From positions 868,001 through 932,000 of the forward strand of contig NIOB01000001.1 of the NCBI GenBank assembly GCA_002189105.1: a DNA stretch of 64,000 nucleotides, written 5' to 3'. Origin of the DNA: Saccharibacillus soli (GTDB lineage Bacteria > Bacillota > Bacilli > Paenibacillales > Paenibacillaceae). This document shows, one piece after another, positions 51,320 through 60,647 of this stretch. Under the pieces are notes generated by a model. The model saw only the letters and a program-made list of their open reading frames with translations. It made no database searches and was not told the DNA's origin. How positions within the stretch are numbered: position 1 is the first letter of the stretch; every line of letters begins with the position of its first letter. The translations under genes were made by a program, and so were the position numbers.

Positions 51320-52108
51320 ATGGATCTTAGACTCAAGGGTAAATCAGCTTTTGTTGCCGCCGGCAGCAAAGGGCTGGGGCGTGCCATCGCGCTCGAACTG
51401 GCACGTGAAGGCGCCCATGTCACCATTGCCAGCCGAAGTGCAGAGCATTTGTCCGAAGCCAAACGTGCAATCGGAGAAGCGACCGGCGTTGAAATTGCGA
51501 CAGTGAAGATGGATGCCAGCAAGCCAGAGCAGATCAGCCGCGCCCTGGGAGAAGCGATAGAGACGTTCGGCGGCCTGGATGTGCTGATTTGCAATGCAGG
51601 CGGGCCGCCGGGTGGGAGATTCGATGATATGGCCGATGAAGATTGGCAGAAGGCTTTTGAATTGAATCTGTTGGGCACGATCCGGATGATTCGGGAAGCT
51701 CTCCCTTACATGCGTCAGGCAGGAGGTGGGCGAATCGTTAATCTGACCTCCACGTCCATCAAGCAGCCGATCGACGGCTTGATTCTGTCCAATGTGCTGC
51801 GTGCCGGAGTCCATGCCTTGACCAAGACACTGGCTTCCGAGCTGGCTGGCGATGGCATCTTAATCAACACGCTGGCGCCTGGGCGTATCGCTACGGATCG
51901 AATCCGTGAACTGGATGAGGGGCGTGCCGCCAAGACAGGGATGTCCCTGGAAGAGATCCAGACGGAAAATGAACGACAGATTCCGCTGGGACGGTTGGGC
52001 GACCCGGGTGAATTTGGCCGAGTGGCTGCTTTTTATGCTTCATTCGCTAATACGTATGTCACGGGACAGGCCATTTTGGTCGATGGTGGGAGCGTCAAGG
52101 CTCTATAA
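51320..52108 (+). CDS. Atypical SDR-family protein lacking the YxxxK pair
   Basis: 262 residues with the SDR cofactor motif AAGSKGLG (13-20) and CNAGG (91-95), S144 in NLTSTS, and PGRIATDR. At the positions of catalytic Tyr and Lys it has S157 and R161 (ILSNVLRAG), so classical dehydrogenase chemistry is unlikely. Other members of this subfamily share the SNVLR-type sequence, so it is not a simple mutation. Start ATG 51320 follows AAAAGGGGG. Divergent from the XRE-cupin regulator. Confidence 0.82.
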   Translation: MDLRLKGKSAFVAAGSKGLGRAIALELAREGAHVTIASRSAEHLSEAKRAIGEATGVEIATVKMDASKPEQISRALGEAIETFGGLDVLICNAGGPPGGRFDDMADEDWQKAFELNLLGTIRMIREALPYMRQAGGGRIVNLTSTSIKQPIDGLILSNVLRAGVHALTKTLASELAGDGILINTLAPGRIATDRIRELDEGRAAKTGMSLEEIQTENERQIPLGRLGDPGEFGRVAAFYASFANTYVTGQAILVDGGSVKAL

Positions 52109-52118
52109 GCAAGAAGAT

Positions 52119-52147
52119 AGAAATAGAAATAGAAATAGAAATAGAAA
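52119..52147 (+). repeat. Hexanucleotide tandem repeat
   Basis: AGAAAT repeated four times plus a partial copy, immediately after the SDR stop codon; simple-sequence tract prone to slippage. Confidence 0.9.
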
Positions 52148-52148
52148 G

Positions 52149-52182
52149 CAGCTGTGGACATCAAAGTTCACGGCTGTTTTTT
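52149..52182 (+). terminator. Terminator after the atypical SDR gene
   Basis: CAGCTGTGGA pairs with TCACGGCTG (with G-U and end mismatch), then a TTTTTT run. Confidence 0.65.
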
Positions 52183-52233
52183 ACTTTTTACCAATCTCCA
52201 TTTTTTTCAAGTGAATCCGTGTATCTTTCAAGT

Positions 52234-52247
52234 TGATAACGCTTACA
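52234..52247 (+). promoter_or_regulatory. cre site upstream of the secreted hydrolase
   Basis: TGATAACGCTTACA fits the cre consensus TGWAANCGNTNWCA with one mismatch (T at position 4), 75 bases before the start codon. Confidence 0.65.
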
Positions 52248-52322
52248 TTCTGATACCTTAAATGCGAAAGGAGAAAATATGTTATCATTCCGAATGAAAC
52301 CGATCGAAAAAGGAGAGAGAAT

Positions 52323-55300
52323 ATGCAGAAAAGAAAGCACTCCCGGCTTCGCCGGACCGGACGTAAGTCAATGCTTGCCTTGCTCGGCCTATCCCTTGCC
52401 TTTCCCGCATTGGCCCGTCCCGATACCGCTGCGGCGGCTGCCTCAAGAACGATTGAAATTGATGCCGACCAGGTCATCAGTCAGGATTTTCTGGGTGTCG
52501 GTGTCAACTTGATGCCTCAGTCACTGATGGCCAAGACGAAGAGTTACGGGTATTCGGATGCACATTGGGAAGTGGATCGCAAACGGATTTTGGCGGCGCA
52601 GCCTAAGGTAGCGAGAGTCTGGTTCCAGATTGACTGGATGGAGCCGCAGAAAGGGCAGTACACTTGGGACAGCGAAGAGATGCAGGCTTTCTATGCCTAT
52701 CTCGATGCGTTTAAGGCAGCCGGAACCGAAGTGGAACTGAACTTTGGATGGAAGGTGGGCAGTCAGTCGCAATCCTGGTTTGGAATTCCCGGACAGGAGC
52801 CTACAACGAGTGCGCCTGCCGACCTTGACGCTTATGGACGTTCTGCATCCGCGCTGCTGACCGAACTGCTCGATACGCGTGGTTACGATAACGTCAAATA
52901 CTTAACGTTTTATAACGAGCCCAATGGAAGTTGGGATTTTGAAGCGCCTGGGGATCAGAAAGCCTATTATGCCCAGATGGTGACCAAGGTCAGTCAGCAG
53001 CTTCAACAAGACGGGCTGCGCGATCGGATTCAGATCTGGGGACCGGAAGAGGTCGATGCACCGGCCTGGACCGCTTATATGCAGCAGAACGCAGGCGAAC
53101 ATTTCGATGCGTACAGCTTCCACGTTTATGGAGCCGGTTACGATACGCTGGATGATGCGATCAAGCTGAGGACGGACGTGGCAGGCGGCAAACCTGTACA
53201 TCTGACAGAATTCGGTTGGCGTTACGACGACATCAGCGGTTGGGATGCAGGCTTTGCGAATAACGTCATTCAAGCGGCCGATTCCGGAGCCAGCTCGGCG
53301 CTGGTCTGGCAGATGACCGGAACCTGGACGACTGATCCGCTGGGCGATGTCAACGGCGCCTATACGATGTGGGACTCCAATGTGCTCGGCCTGAAGCCGA
53401 ACCGGACGTTCTATGCAGCTTCGCTGCTCAGTCGATATGTGCCTGAGCACAGCACCGTGATCGAGGCGAAGACCGGTGCAGACGACGTACGTGCCGCAGC
53501 GTTCAAGACCGAAGACGGCGATTATGCAGTGCTGGTCGAGAGCAAGGGCGGCGAAGCCAAGGAATTAACTTTTGATTTTGGCGATACGGTAGTCAACAAA
53601 ACGTTCTACAAACACGAATATACCGACGATGTGCCGCTTGAAGGCAATGCGATTGTACCGGGCGTCTCGGGCACATTCCAGGCAGGCAACTCATTCGTTG
53701 ATCCTGCGACGGATTCAGACTATTCGTTCGCGGTCTACACGACCGAAGCGCCGCAGGCGCAGGTCGCCGTTACGCCAGTCGATCCTTATGTGGCGGGCGG
53801 TGAGAGTGTGACGCTTAGCGCGAACGTGATCGACGGCAGCGGAGGCGTGACCTGGAGCGTACTCGGCCAGAACGCCGGTACGATTAACGCTTCGGGCGTG
53901 TATACAGCGCCTTCGATCGACAGCGAGAAATGGGTGGCGGTCAAAGCGCAAAGCACCGCCAACTCCGATGCCTACGGCATCGCCCTGGTAAAGGTTACGC
54001 CGAAAAAAGAAAGCGGACGAGCGGAAGCGCCTAGCTTCAGCTTGAAACATGGCATCTATCCATCGGCGGAGGCGGTTCGTATCCAAAGTGCGACACCAAC
54101 CGCCGAGATTCGCTACACATTGGACGGCAGCGAACCGACCGCTTCGTCTTCGCGTTATGACGGTCCAATCCTTCTGCCGGAGGGCACGACTCTGACGCTC
54201 AAAGCAAAAGCGTTTGCTTCGGGGCTTCAAGCTTCAGCGGTCTCGTCTTCATTTTATCGCACCAGAAGCATGGCTTCCGGCCCTGACGGATACACGTTTG
54301 CAGGCTATGAGGGGGATAACCTGACGTTTGAAGGAACAAAAAGCGTGGCTTACGGTGCAGATGGACGTTTTGTATACAAAACGCTGACCGGAGGCGCGAC
54401 GTTGAATGACGCAGCGTTTGGTGGCGATCCGGCTCCCGGCTTCGAGAAACGGGGTTATGTCACCTCCACGGTTCCGGCTTCTTATCCGGTCGTAACTGTC
54501 ATCAATGCAGGTTTTGAACGACCGGGGACGACCGGAGCTTCCGGTGGGCCCATGAACAATGGCTGGTCGTTCAAGACCGAGTCGGGTGTGCAGGCGAACA
54601 CCAGCCCGTTCCAGCCATCGCCTGCACCGGAAGGCAAACAGAGTGGTTATCTGAAAACGACAAATGGCGTCGCTGGTGAGTTCAGCCAATCAATTTATTT
54701 CCCAGCCGGACGTTATGAGCTGACGTTCCAGGCTGCCAAACGGTCGGGGTACGGCGATCAGACCTTCGACGTATGGTTCGACGAGACGAAGATCGGTTCG
54801 TACAACATTGCAAGCAGTACGTATGCGCCTTATGAGACGGACGCTTTTGAAGCCGCTGAAGGCAGACATGTCATTCGGTTCACGGCGACCAAAAAGACGG
54901 GCGACAATGCGGCGTTCATCGATACTGTAGCGATCACACCAACGACCAAGGAACTGCCCGGCACACCGACGAGTGGAGCGGAACTGAGCAACTCGGGATT
55001 CGAGACGCCCGCCGTGACCGGAGCCCGTTTTGGTTTTACGGCTGACGGATGGGTCTTCGATAATCATTCCGGCATCCAACGCAACGGCAAGCCTTTTAAT
55101 GCGCCCGATGCACCTGAAGGCGTTCAGACCGCGTACCTGAAGACTGACTCGTCGGGAAGCGGCGTCTTCAGCCAGAAGACAGACTTCGCCGCGGGCACGT
55201 ACCGGATTGCTTTCCAGGCTTCCCAACGCCCTGGATACTCAGGCATCCAGAAGTTCGATGTCTATGTCGGTACGAACAAAGTCGGTTCGTTCCAACCGGT

Positions 55301-55445
55301 TGGGGCTTCGTTCGAGCCGCTGCAAACCGGGCCGTTCACGGTGACGGCAGGCGAGCATGAAGTTCGGTTCGTGGCGACTTCGACCAGCGGCGACAACACG
55401 GCATTTATCGACGGTGTGGAGATCGCGGCGATCGCCGGGGAATGA
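52323..55445 (+). CDS. Secreted multidomain glycoside hydrolase (clan GH-A type)
   Basis: 1040 residues. Signal peptide about 1-39 (RRTGRKSMLALLGLSLAF, cleavage near AAAAA-S). A TIM-barrel catalytic domain (about 45-380) has acid/base E199 in TFYNEPNGSW and nucleophile E296 in HLTEFGWRYD, as in GH5/GH39-type enzymes. A beta-sandwich (about 385-475) follows, then an Ig-like region (about 480-560), a chitobiase-C-terminal-like repeat (about 572-645, TAEIRYTLDGSEPT) and two homologous jelly-roll-like domains (about 725-873 and 885-1037). ATG 52323 follows AAAAGGAGAGAGAAT. The polysaccharide substrate is unknown; cre upstream suggests catabolite repression. No LPXTG or SLH anchor was seen. Confidence 0.85.
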   Translation: MQKRKHSRLRRTGRKSMLALLGLSLAFPALARPDTAAAAASRTIEIDADQVISQDFLGVGVNLMPQSLMAKTKSYGYSDAHWEVDRKRILAAQPKVARVWFQIDWMEPQKGQYTWDSEEMQAFYAYLDAFKAAGTEVELNFGWKVGSQSQSWFGIPGQEPTTSAPADLDAYGRSASALLTELLDTRGYDNVKYLTFYNEPNGSWDFEAPGDQKAYYAQMVTKVSQQLQQDGLRDRIQIWGPEEVDAPAWTAYMQQNAGEHFDAYSFHVYGAGYDTLDDAIKLRTDVAGGKPVHLTEFGWRYDDISGWDAGFANNVIQAADSGASSALVWQMTGTWTTDPLGDVNGAYTMWDSNVLGLKPNRTFYAASLLSRYVPEHSTVIEAKTGADDVRAAAFKTEDGDYAVLVESKGGEAKELTFDFGDTVVNKTFYKHEYTDDVPLEGNAIVPGVSGTFQAGNSFVDPATDSDYSFAVYTTEAPQAQVAVTPVDPYVAGGESVTLSANVIDGSGGVTWSVLGQNAGTINASGVYTAPSIDSEKWVAVKAQSTANSDAYGIALVKVTPKKESGRAEAPSFSLKHGIYPSAEAVRIQSATPTAEIRYTLDGSEPTASSSRYDGPILLPEGTTLTLKAKAFASGLQASAVSSSFYRTRSMASGPDGYTFAGYEGDNLTFEGTKSVAYGADGRFVYKTLTGGATLNDAAFGGDPAPGFEKRGYVTSTVPASYPVVTVINAGFERPGTTGASGGPMNNGWSFKTESGVQANTSPFQPSPAPEGKQSGYLKTTNGVAGEFSQSIYFPAGRYELTFQAAKRSGYGDQTFDVWFDETKIGSYNIASSTYAPYETDAFEAAEGRHVIRFTATKKTGDNAAFIDTVAITPTTKELPGTPTSGAELSNSGFETPAVTGARFGFTADGWVFDNHSGIQRNGKPFNAPDAPEGVQTAYLKTDSSGSGVFSQKTDFAAGTYRIAFQASQRPGYSGIQKFDVYVGTNKVGSFQPVGASFEPLQTGPFTVTAGEHEVRFVATSTSGDNTAFIDGVEIAAIAGE

Positions 55446-55525
55446 TGCATGCATGACGAGAGATACGTCAGCGCATGAAGCGGACAGAAAAAAAGGGGCC
55501 TCTTGATAAGCTCCTCATAGTTTCG

Positions 55526-55563
55526 ACAAACCCAGCTCTCCTGACGGAGGTTGGGTTTGTTTG
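55526..55563. terminator. Terminator between hydrolase and small membrane-protein gene
   Basis: ACAAACCCA (55526-55534) pairs with TGGGTTTGT (55552-55560), extended inside by CTCC/GGAG, then TT. Confidence 0.7.
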
Positions 55564-55693
55564 GCGTTCCGTCTGAACGTTCACCTAAGCGGCCTCTGGT
55601 TTGCAGATCTCATTTTACTTACTGATTTTCGTTATAACTTCAAGTTTTTGCGCGGACCAATACTTTTGATGATGAAAATAATCGCTCCGCCTC

Positions 55694-56083
55694 TTATGTA
55701 AAAGATTCCATCCAAGAGACAAAATTGACGAACAATCCCGCCAAAGTAAGCGAACTAGAGCAGATGCCAATGATCGAAACCACACGCGTGTTGGAATACT
55801 GAACGACGGCAAGAGACAAAGTGAGTCCCAAGACGGCGAAAACGACATCGCCCATCGCCAAGACGGGCATAATGAAAAAGTCGAAAGCCGCTCTTGCCAG
55901 CCAATTGTTGGATTCGGAAAGGGTTTCACTTCCCGTCAGCCAAATGACGATGAGCAGGATGAAAGCGACCAGTCCCAGAGTAAGCCCGATCACGGCGGCG
56001 ACTTCGTGTGCGGAAGGAAGTCTGGTGCTTGAGTGAGTAGAGGAAGGCGTTTCCTGGGATGGATAGGGATCAATAGGGGACAT
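55694..56083 (-). CDS. Small membrane protein of unknown function
   Basis: 129 residues: a Ser/Thr/Pro-rich N-terminal 25 residues, then three hydrophobic segments (about 29-50, 66-90 and 100-120). No family recognised. ATG at 56083 (complement) has GGAGGCCTACT upstream, a good ribosome site, so the gene is probably expressed. It is divergent from the drug exporter gene. Confidence 0.65.
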   Translation of the reverse strand: MSPIDPYPSQETPSSTHSSTRLPSAHEVAAVIGLTLGLVAFILLIVIWLTGSETLSESNNWLARAAFDFFIMPVLAMGDVVFAVLGLTLSLAVVQYSNTRVVSIIGICSSSLTLAGLFVNFVSWMESFT

Positions 56084-56228
56084 AGTAGGCCTCCAATAGA
56101 TGAGAGATAGAAAGCATCAACTTGTTTTTTCCATTATAGGTGAATGGGTTGGGCTGAAAAGTATCGAACTGGAGACGATAAGAAAGCAAATTCGTCATCG
56201 GTATGCCTGAATTTACATAAAATTCTGC

Positions 56229-56257
56229 TTGACACTGACCCGCGAGTCACTTACGCT
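56229..56257 (+). promoter_or_regulatory. Promoter and TetR-type operator of the exporter gene
   Basis: Consensus TTGACA (56229-56234), 17-base spacer, TACGCT (56252-56257). The dyad TGAC-N6-GTCA lies within the spacer (56236-56249), the usual place of a TetR-family repressor site; no such regulator is adjacent. Confidence 0.6.
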
Positions 56258-56345
56258 TGTAACAGATTTGCTTGAACCGCCTGCATAAGGTTTTATGGCT
56301 AGTAGCGGACTTCAACACATAACGAAAAAAGGCTGGTGCAAACAA

Positions 56346-57839
56346 ATGAATACGGCAAATACCAAATGGGTCGTAGCCGGATTGCTGCTCAGTATCCTGA
56401 TGGCGGCGATGGACAATACGATCGTGGCAACGGCGATGGGCACGATCGTCTCCGACCTGGGTGGACTCAGTCAATTTGTCTGGGTCACTTCCGCTTATAT
56501 GGTAGCAACCATGGCCGGGATGCCTATCTTCGGCAAGCTGTCTGATATGTACGGTCGCAAGCGATTCTTCGTCTTCGGGCTCGTGGTGTTCCTGCTCGGT
56601 TCCGCGCTCTGCGGATTGGCGCAGACGATGACCCAGCTCAGCTTGTTCCGTGCGATCCAGGGGATCGGCGGCGGTGCGCTGATGCCAATCGCGTTCACGA
56701 TCATCTTCGATATTTTTCCACCGGAGAAACGGGGCAAAATGACCGGCCTGCTGGGCGCCGTGTTTGGCATCTCCAGCGTACTGGGGCCTCTGCTGGGAGC
56801 CTATATTACCGATACGATCGGTTGGCACTGGGTATTTTACGTCAATGTGCCCATCGGCATCCTGGCGTTGATCTTCATCGTCATCTTCTACAAAGAAAAC
56901 TCGGAGCATCGCAAACAGCAGATTGACTGGGCAGGCGCAGTTACCTTGGTGGTCTCGATCGTTGCGCTTATGTTTGCTCTAGAGCTGGGCGGAGAAGCGG
57001 AGTATGGCTGGGGATCAGCCAAGATTCTGGGGCTGTTTGCCGTGTTCGCCGTCTTCTTCATCGCCTTCATTGTTGCGGAGCGCAAGGCTGCGGACCCGAT
57101 CCTCCCATTCTGGTTGTTCAAAAGACGTCTGTTCGCCTCGGCACAGGCACTCGCTTTCTTGTACGGGGCAACGTTCATTATCTTGACTGTCTATATCCCA
57201 CTGTTCGTCCAGGCGGTATACGGCGGCTCCGCAACAAACGCAGGACTGATTCTCACCCCGATGATGCTGGGATCTGTAGTCGGCAGTGCCATTTCGGGGA
57301 TCTTCCAGACCAAGATTTCGTTCCGTCGCCTTATGACGGCATCCGTCATCTCCTTCTTCGCGGGTATGGCGCTGCTGGCGTTCATGACTCCGGATACGTC
57401 GCGGATTCTGCTGACAATCTTTATGGTACTCGCTGGCTTCGGCGTCGGATTCTCGTTCTCGCTGCTGCCGACCGCTTCCATGCACAATCTGGAGCCGCGT
57501 TATCGCGGTACGGCCAACTCGACCAACTCTTTCCTGCGTTCGTTTGGCATGACGCTGGGGATTACGATCTTCGGCGCCATTCAGAGCAGTGTGCTGGCGA
57601 ATCGGTTAAAGGACGCTTTTGCCGGTCAAGAGGGGGCTGCGGCAGGCTTCGGTGGGGATCTGCGCAGCGTATTCCAGTCTGATGTGCGTTCCAAGATTCC
57701 GCCGGACATTCTGAGCAAGATCGTCGATGCGATGTCGCAGTCTGTGACCACCATGTTCATGTGGGCGTTGGTTCCCATCGCTTTGGCGGCAGTAGCGATT
57801 GCATGTATGGGCAAGGCAAAGGCGGGAACGGAAGAATAA
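56346..57839 (+). CDS. EmrB/QacA-type (DHA2) drug:proton antiporter
   Basis: 497 residues with about 14 membrane segments. Motif A is GKLSDMYGRKRFFVFGLVVF, motif C AVFGISSVLGPLLGAYITD, and helix 1 MAAMDNTIVATAMGTIV carries the membrane-embedded Asp of the DHA2 family. Exports amphipathic or cationic drugs. Start uncertain: ATG 56346 (NTANTKWVVAG) is preferred as closest to family starts although AAAGG is about 13 bases upstream; ATG 56295 is the alternative. Preceded by a promoter with a repressor-like dyad. Confidence 0.88.
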   Translation: MNTANTKWVVAGLLLSILMAAMDNTIVATAMGTIVSDLGGLSQFVWVTSAYMVATMAGMPIFGKLSDMYGRKRFFVFGLVVFLLGSALCGLAQTMTQLSLFRAIQGIGGGALMPIAFTIIFDIFPPEKRGKMTGLLGAVFGISSVLGPLLGAYITDTIGWHWVFYVNVPIGILALIFIVIFYKENSEHRKQQIDWAGAVTLVVSIVALMFALELGGEAEYGWGSAKILGLFAVFAVFFIAFIVAERKAADPILPFWLFKRRLFASAQALAFLYGATFIILTVYIPLFVQAVYGGSATNAGLILTPMMLGSVVGSAISGIFQTKISFRRLMTASVISFFAGMALLAFMTPDTSRILLTIFMVLAGFGVGFSFSLLPTASMHNLEPRYRGTANSTNSFLRSFGMTLGITIFGAIQSSVLANRLKDAFAGQEGAAAGFGGDLRSVFQSDVRSKIPPDILSKIVDAMSQSVTTMFMWALVPIALAAVAIACMGKAKAGTEE

Positions 57840-57911
57840 ACCGAATAAGGTGAAGTCAACGGCAAGAAGGGCTTCACCAGTGTCCACGGCGTGCGTAGGT
57901 ATCTCTCCAAT

Positions 57912-57956
57912 AAAAAGACCGCTTTTTGATCTTCTCGATCAGAAAACGGTCTTTTT
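57912..57956. terminator. Bidirectional terminator after the exporter gene
   Basis: AAAAAGACCG pairs with CGGTCTTTTT, with an inner GATC/GATC region, between convergent genes. Confidence 0.85.
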
Positions 57957-58018
57957 GGTCGTGATATGTCAGATCTGTCTGTACAAGGAACGAGTTTCGG
58001 GTCTAAGGCTAAGGTGAA

Positions 58019-58585
58019 CTACTTGCGGTATTTATTCCACAGCTGAATACGATCGCGGAGGTCTACATATTCACCGTCAGCATAGAAAGAGCCATCCCCA
58101 TTGTGATGGAGCGTTCGACGTTCTTCCCGGTCAGCGTCTACCCAGACATGTAAGGCTCTGAGAATAATGAAACCGTCATAATGGCCGGACATGCGCCGAT
58201 CAAAGATCTCACATTCAATATTGACCATACATTCCGCGATCAGCGGTGCACGTACGGATTCAGCCAGGATTGGGGTGAGTCCAAAACGTTCAAACTTGTC
58301 AATTCGCCGACCCGAACAATTGCCAATGTCAATGACTGTGGACGCCATATCGTAGGTGGGCACAGCGAGTACACATTGTCCGGTATCATGAAGGGCTTCA
58401 TAGCTGTAGCCATCCGTACCGATGACTACGCCGATCAGTCCGCGCTTTCTCTCGATCATCATATGGAAGCTCATCGACATGATGTTCGTAATTCCTTCAA
58501 AACCGCGAGTGGCTACGAGCAGCGTTGGCCCACCTTCCAGCAGTTGATGCAATTGATTCACAGGCAGACTCTTGAAACGATCCAT
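58019..58585 (-). CDS. Flavin-reductase-like FMN-binding protein
   Basis: 188 residues. LLVATRGFEGITNIMSMSFH, GVVIGTDGYSYEALHDTGQC, VLAVPTYDMASTVIDIGNCS and GRRIDKFERFGLTP are the flavin-reductase-like split-barrel signatures (FMN binding, NAD(P)H-dependent reduction of flavin or a small substrate). Start at 58585 (complement) with GGGGCG upstream is chosen; earlier in-frame residues do not resemble the family. Convergent with the exporter; function in detail unknown. Confidence 0.83.
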   Translation of the reverse strand: MDRFKSLPVNQLHQLLEGGPTLLVATRGFEGITNIMSMSFHMMIERKRGLIGVVIGTDGYSYEALHDTGQCVLAVPTYDMASTVIDIGNCSGRRIDKFERFGLTPILAESVRAPLIAECMVNIECEIFDRRMSGHYDGFIILRALHVWVDADREERRTLHHNGDGSFYADGEYVDLRDRIQLWNKYRK

Positions 58586-58676
58586 AACGCATCGCCCCTT
58601 CCATGGGCTGCCACTTGGCACCCTCCCTTATTCATGGACGAAGGGGAGAAGAATGAAACGTCTGGAGCTGCAAGAC

Positions 58677-60347
58677 TCATAATTCCATCAGTGCTTCCCG
58701 CATTTCAGGTGCCGCTTTTTTGGCTTGACGCAGCAATTTCTCCTCGCCGCCGAACAGACGATAGAGAACAAGCTCCCGCTGATAGTCCTCCATAGGTTCA
58801 ATCTGCAGCTTCAGCAGCCTCGCCAGCTCAGGAGTGGTGATGAGCGGTTCGCGGAGCGGCCGTGCGCTCTGACCCCCACCGAGCAGTATGGCCGCCAGCA
58901 CAGGCATAGTCTGTGCATCCAACGGGCGCGCTTCAAGGAAGACGGTCGGATAGTCATCATGCGCCGATTGATGCTCCGTATCGACCAACTGCATATAGCG
59001 AATCAGCAGATGGTCGTATTTTGCGCTGACAAGCCCCAGACCAAGCACCGCATATGTACCCGGCATTACGGATTTTTCGCCTGGTGTCACGTCGTTGTAC
59101 CAGGCAAATTCCTGCATGGCAAGCTCGGCATATTCCGCAATCAACGGGAAGAGAGCGGGATAGTGCAGCGCATTGGCGAAAAAGCGGTGAAGCGGGGACT
59201 TGGCAAGCTTCTTGAGCGGCAGCAGATGTTTTTCGGTACTTTTTAATTTGAGGGCATATTCTCTTGGAAATCCCTGCCGCAGCAGATCGCACAGATAGTC
59301 CAGCGCTTCCCGGTAAGCCTGCTCATTTTCCTCTTTTATCTTCAAATCGATCTGCTGAAGCACATCGTTGGCGCGTCCCTGAAACTGTGTGCCTCGCCGG
59401 GAGCTTTCAAAGGCCCCACTTCCGCTCTGGAGATATTGCTTTGCTTTTTCTGAACCCAGTTCCCGGGCGTAACTCAAATATTCCAGGCGCTGCTCCGCAT
59501 CGTAGGCTCCAATCTCAATAGCCGCATACAGGAAAAATTCCAGCAGCTGCTCATCCAGCGGTGGACGTTGATCTTCATGCAGAAGCTCGAAGCTCGAAAA
59601 GCGGCGACCCTCCAACTGGCCATAAAGAGGAAGAAAGTGTTCCTGTGCCCATCCGATTAGCGCGCGGGCATATTCGTGCTTCCAGGCGTTCAGGCGTTCC
59701 GGTTGTGCGCTGAATTTGCTCTCCAGAGCGGCAGAAAGCCGTTCGAGATGAAGAGGATCGGGAGCGCGGCGGCCTTCCGGCAGAAAATCGGGATTAACCA
59801 GCAAACGCGAGAAAAAGAATCCGTCATTCGGCTTGGGGCGTACGGGTGGATCGGACAGCACCTTCGTCTCAATGAAATGGTTGAGCGTATTTTTCAGGCT
59901 GCTGTGTTTTTCTTCGTCCAGCCAGAATGTGGAGAGCTGCAGCGAGGCTTGTCCTTGCGGACGTTGGAAATCCAGCTCCAACTGAAATCGGTATCTAAAA
60001 AAGCGACTGCCCATTTCGCCGGACTGCTGTAAGGTTCTCACTTTTTCTTGCAAAGCCGGCCAAAATTCCTGCTTTAGCATCTCATCTGTCAATTCTTCTA
60101 TGTACGATCCAAGCTCGAACTTGTACGCATCGTCGCCCCAGGAAAAGGGTTCGTGTACGTCAATTGCAAGGTCAACCGGTGCTTTTCCATATTTCAGCGG
60201 CAGGCGAGTGATCTTTATGTAGCTCATGATCCCGTCATGGAGCACGCTCCAGTCCTTGATCTCGTCAATGCGCTTTTTTTCACGAATGTAGATTTCGATC
60301 AGTCTCTCCCATACGTCCTGAAGCAGTCTTTCGGATAACGCATTCAT
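58677..60347 (-). CDS. Large uncharacterised protein (possible DUF6138)
   Basis: 556 residues, no signal peptide or membrane helix. The beginning (SERLLQDVWERLIEIYIREK, then RIDEIKDWSVLHDGIMSYIK) resembles what I remember of the DUF6138 family, but this is low certainty. It is rich in Leu, Glu and Arg, mostly helical, with a Gly-rich ILLGGGQSARPL near the C-terminus. ATG at 60347 (complement) follows AGGAAAGGAAGGAT. Divergent from the SMI1/HEAT gene. Function unknown. Confidence 0.72.
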   Translation of the reverse strand: MNALSERLLQDVWERLIEIYIREKKRIDEIKDWSVLHDGIMSYIKITRLPLKYGKAPVDLAIDVHEPFSWGDDAYKFELGSYIEELTDEMLKQEFWPALQEKVRTLQQSGEMGSRFFRYRFQLELDFQRPQGQASLQLSTFWLDEEKHSSLKNTLNHFIETKVLSDPPVRPKPNDGFFFSRLLVNPDFLPEGRRAPDPLHLERLSAALESKFSAQPERLNAWKHEYARALIGWAQEHFLPLYGQLEGRRFSSFELLHEDQRPPLDEQLLEFFLYAAIEIGAYDAEQRLEYLSYARELGSEKAKQYLQSGSGAFESSRRGTQFQGRANDVLQQIDLKIKEENEQAYREALDYLCDLLRQGFPREYALKLKSTEKHLLPLKKLAKSPLHRFFANALHYPALFPLIAEYAELAMQEFAWYNDVTPGEKSVMPGTYAVLGLGLVSAKYDHLLIRYMQLVDTEHQSAHDDYPTVFLEARPLDAQTMPVLAAILLGGGQSARPLREPLITTPELARLLKLQIEPMEDYQRELVLYRLFGGEEKLLRQAKKAAPEMREALMEL

Positions 60348-60441
60348 TCGATCCTTCCTTTCCTAAATAAGGGTCAATAGGCAGCGGATTTGATTGAAAT
60401 CTATCTTGGGCAAAAAAAGCGAAAATAGGTAATTTGGAATT

Positions 60442-60470
60442 TTGCACAAGTCACGTTAAAGAGTTACAAT
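60442..60470 (+). promoter_or_regulatory. Promoter of the SMI1/HEAT gene
   Basis: TTGCAC (60442-60447), 17-base spacer, TACAAT (60465-60470), in the 300-base divergent region that otherwise shows no feature; leader of about 170 bases. Confidence 0.65.
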
Positions 60471-60647
60471 CAAGCGGTGGAAGAAACGGAAGTCCGTTCC
60501 AATCGCTGCTAATGGAAATTATAACATAAGCCGCCTATAGAGAAAGCACAGCATAAGCTGGATGAGCATATTTTGGGACTCATACAGAGGAAGAAGCGGT
60601 TGTAGAGGCATGTTCGGCTGCTCGATCTTGGGGGAGGGGAAATCGAA

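Noticed and set aside
52119-52147. Considered as the start of a CRISPR-like repeat
   Set aside because: Unit is only 6 bases, contiguous with no spacers.
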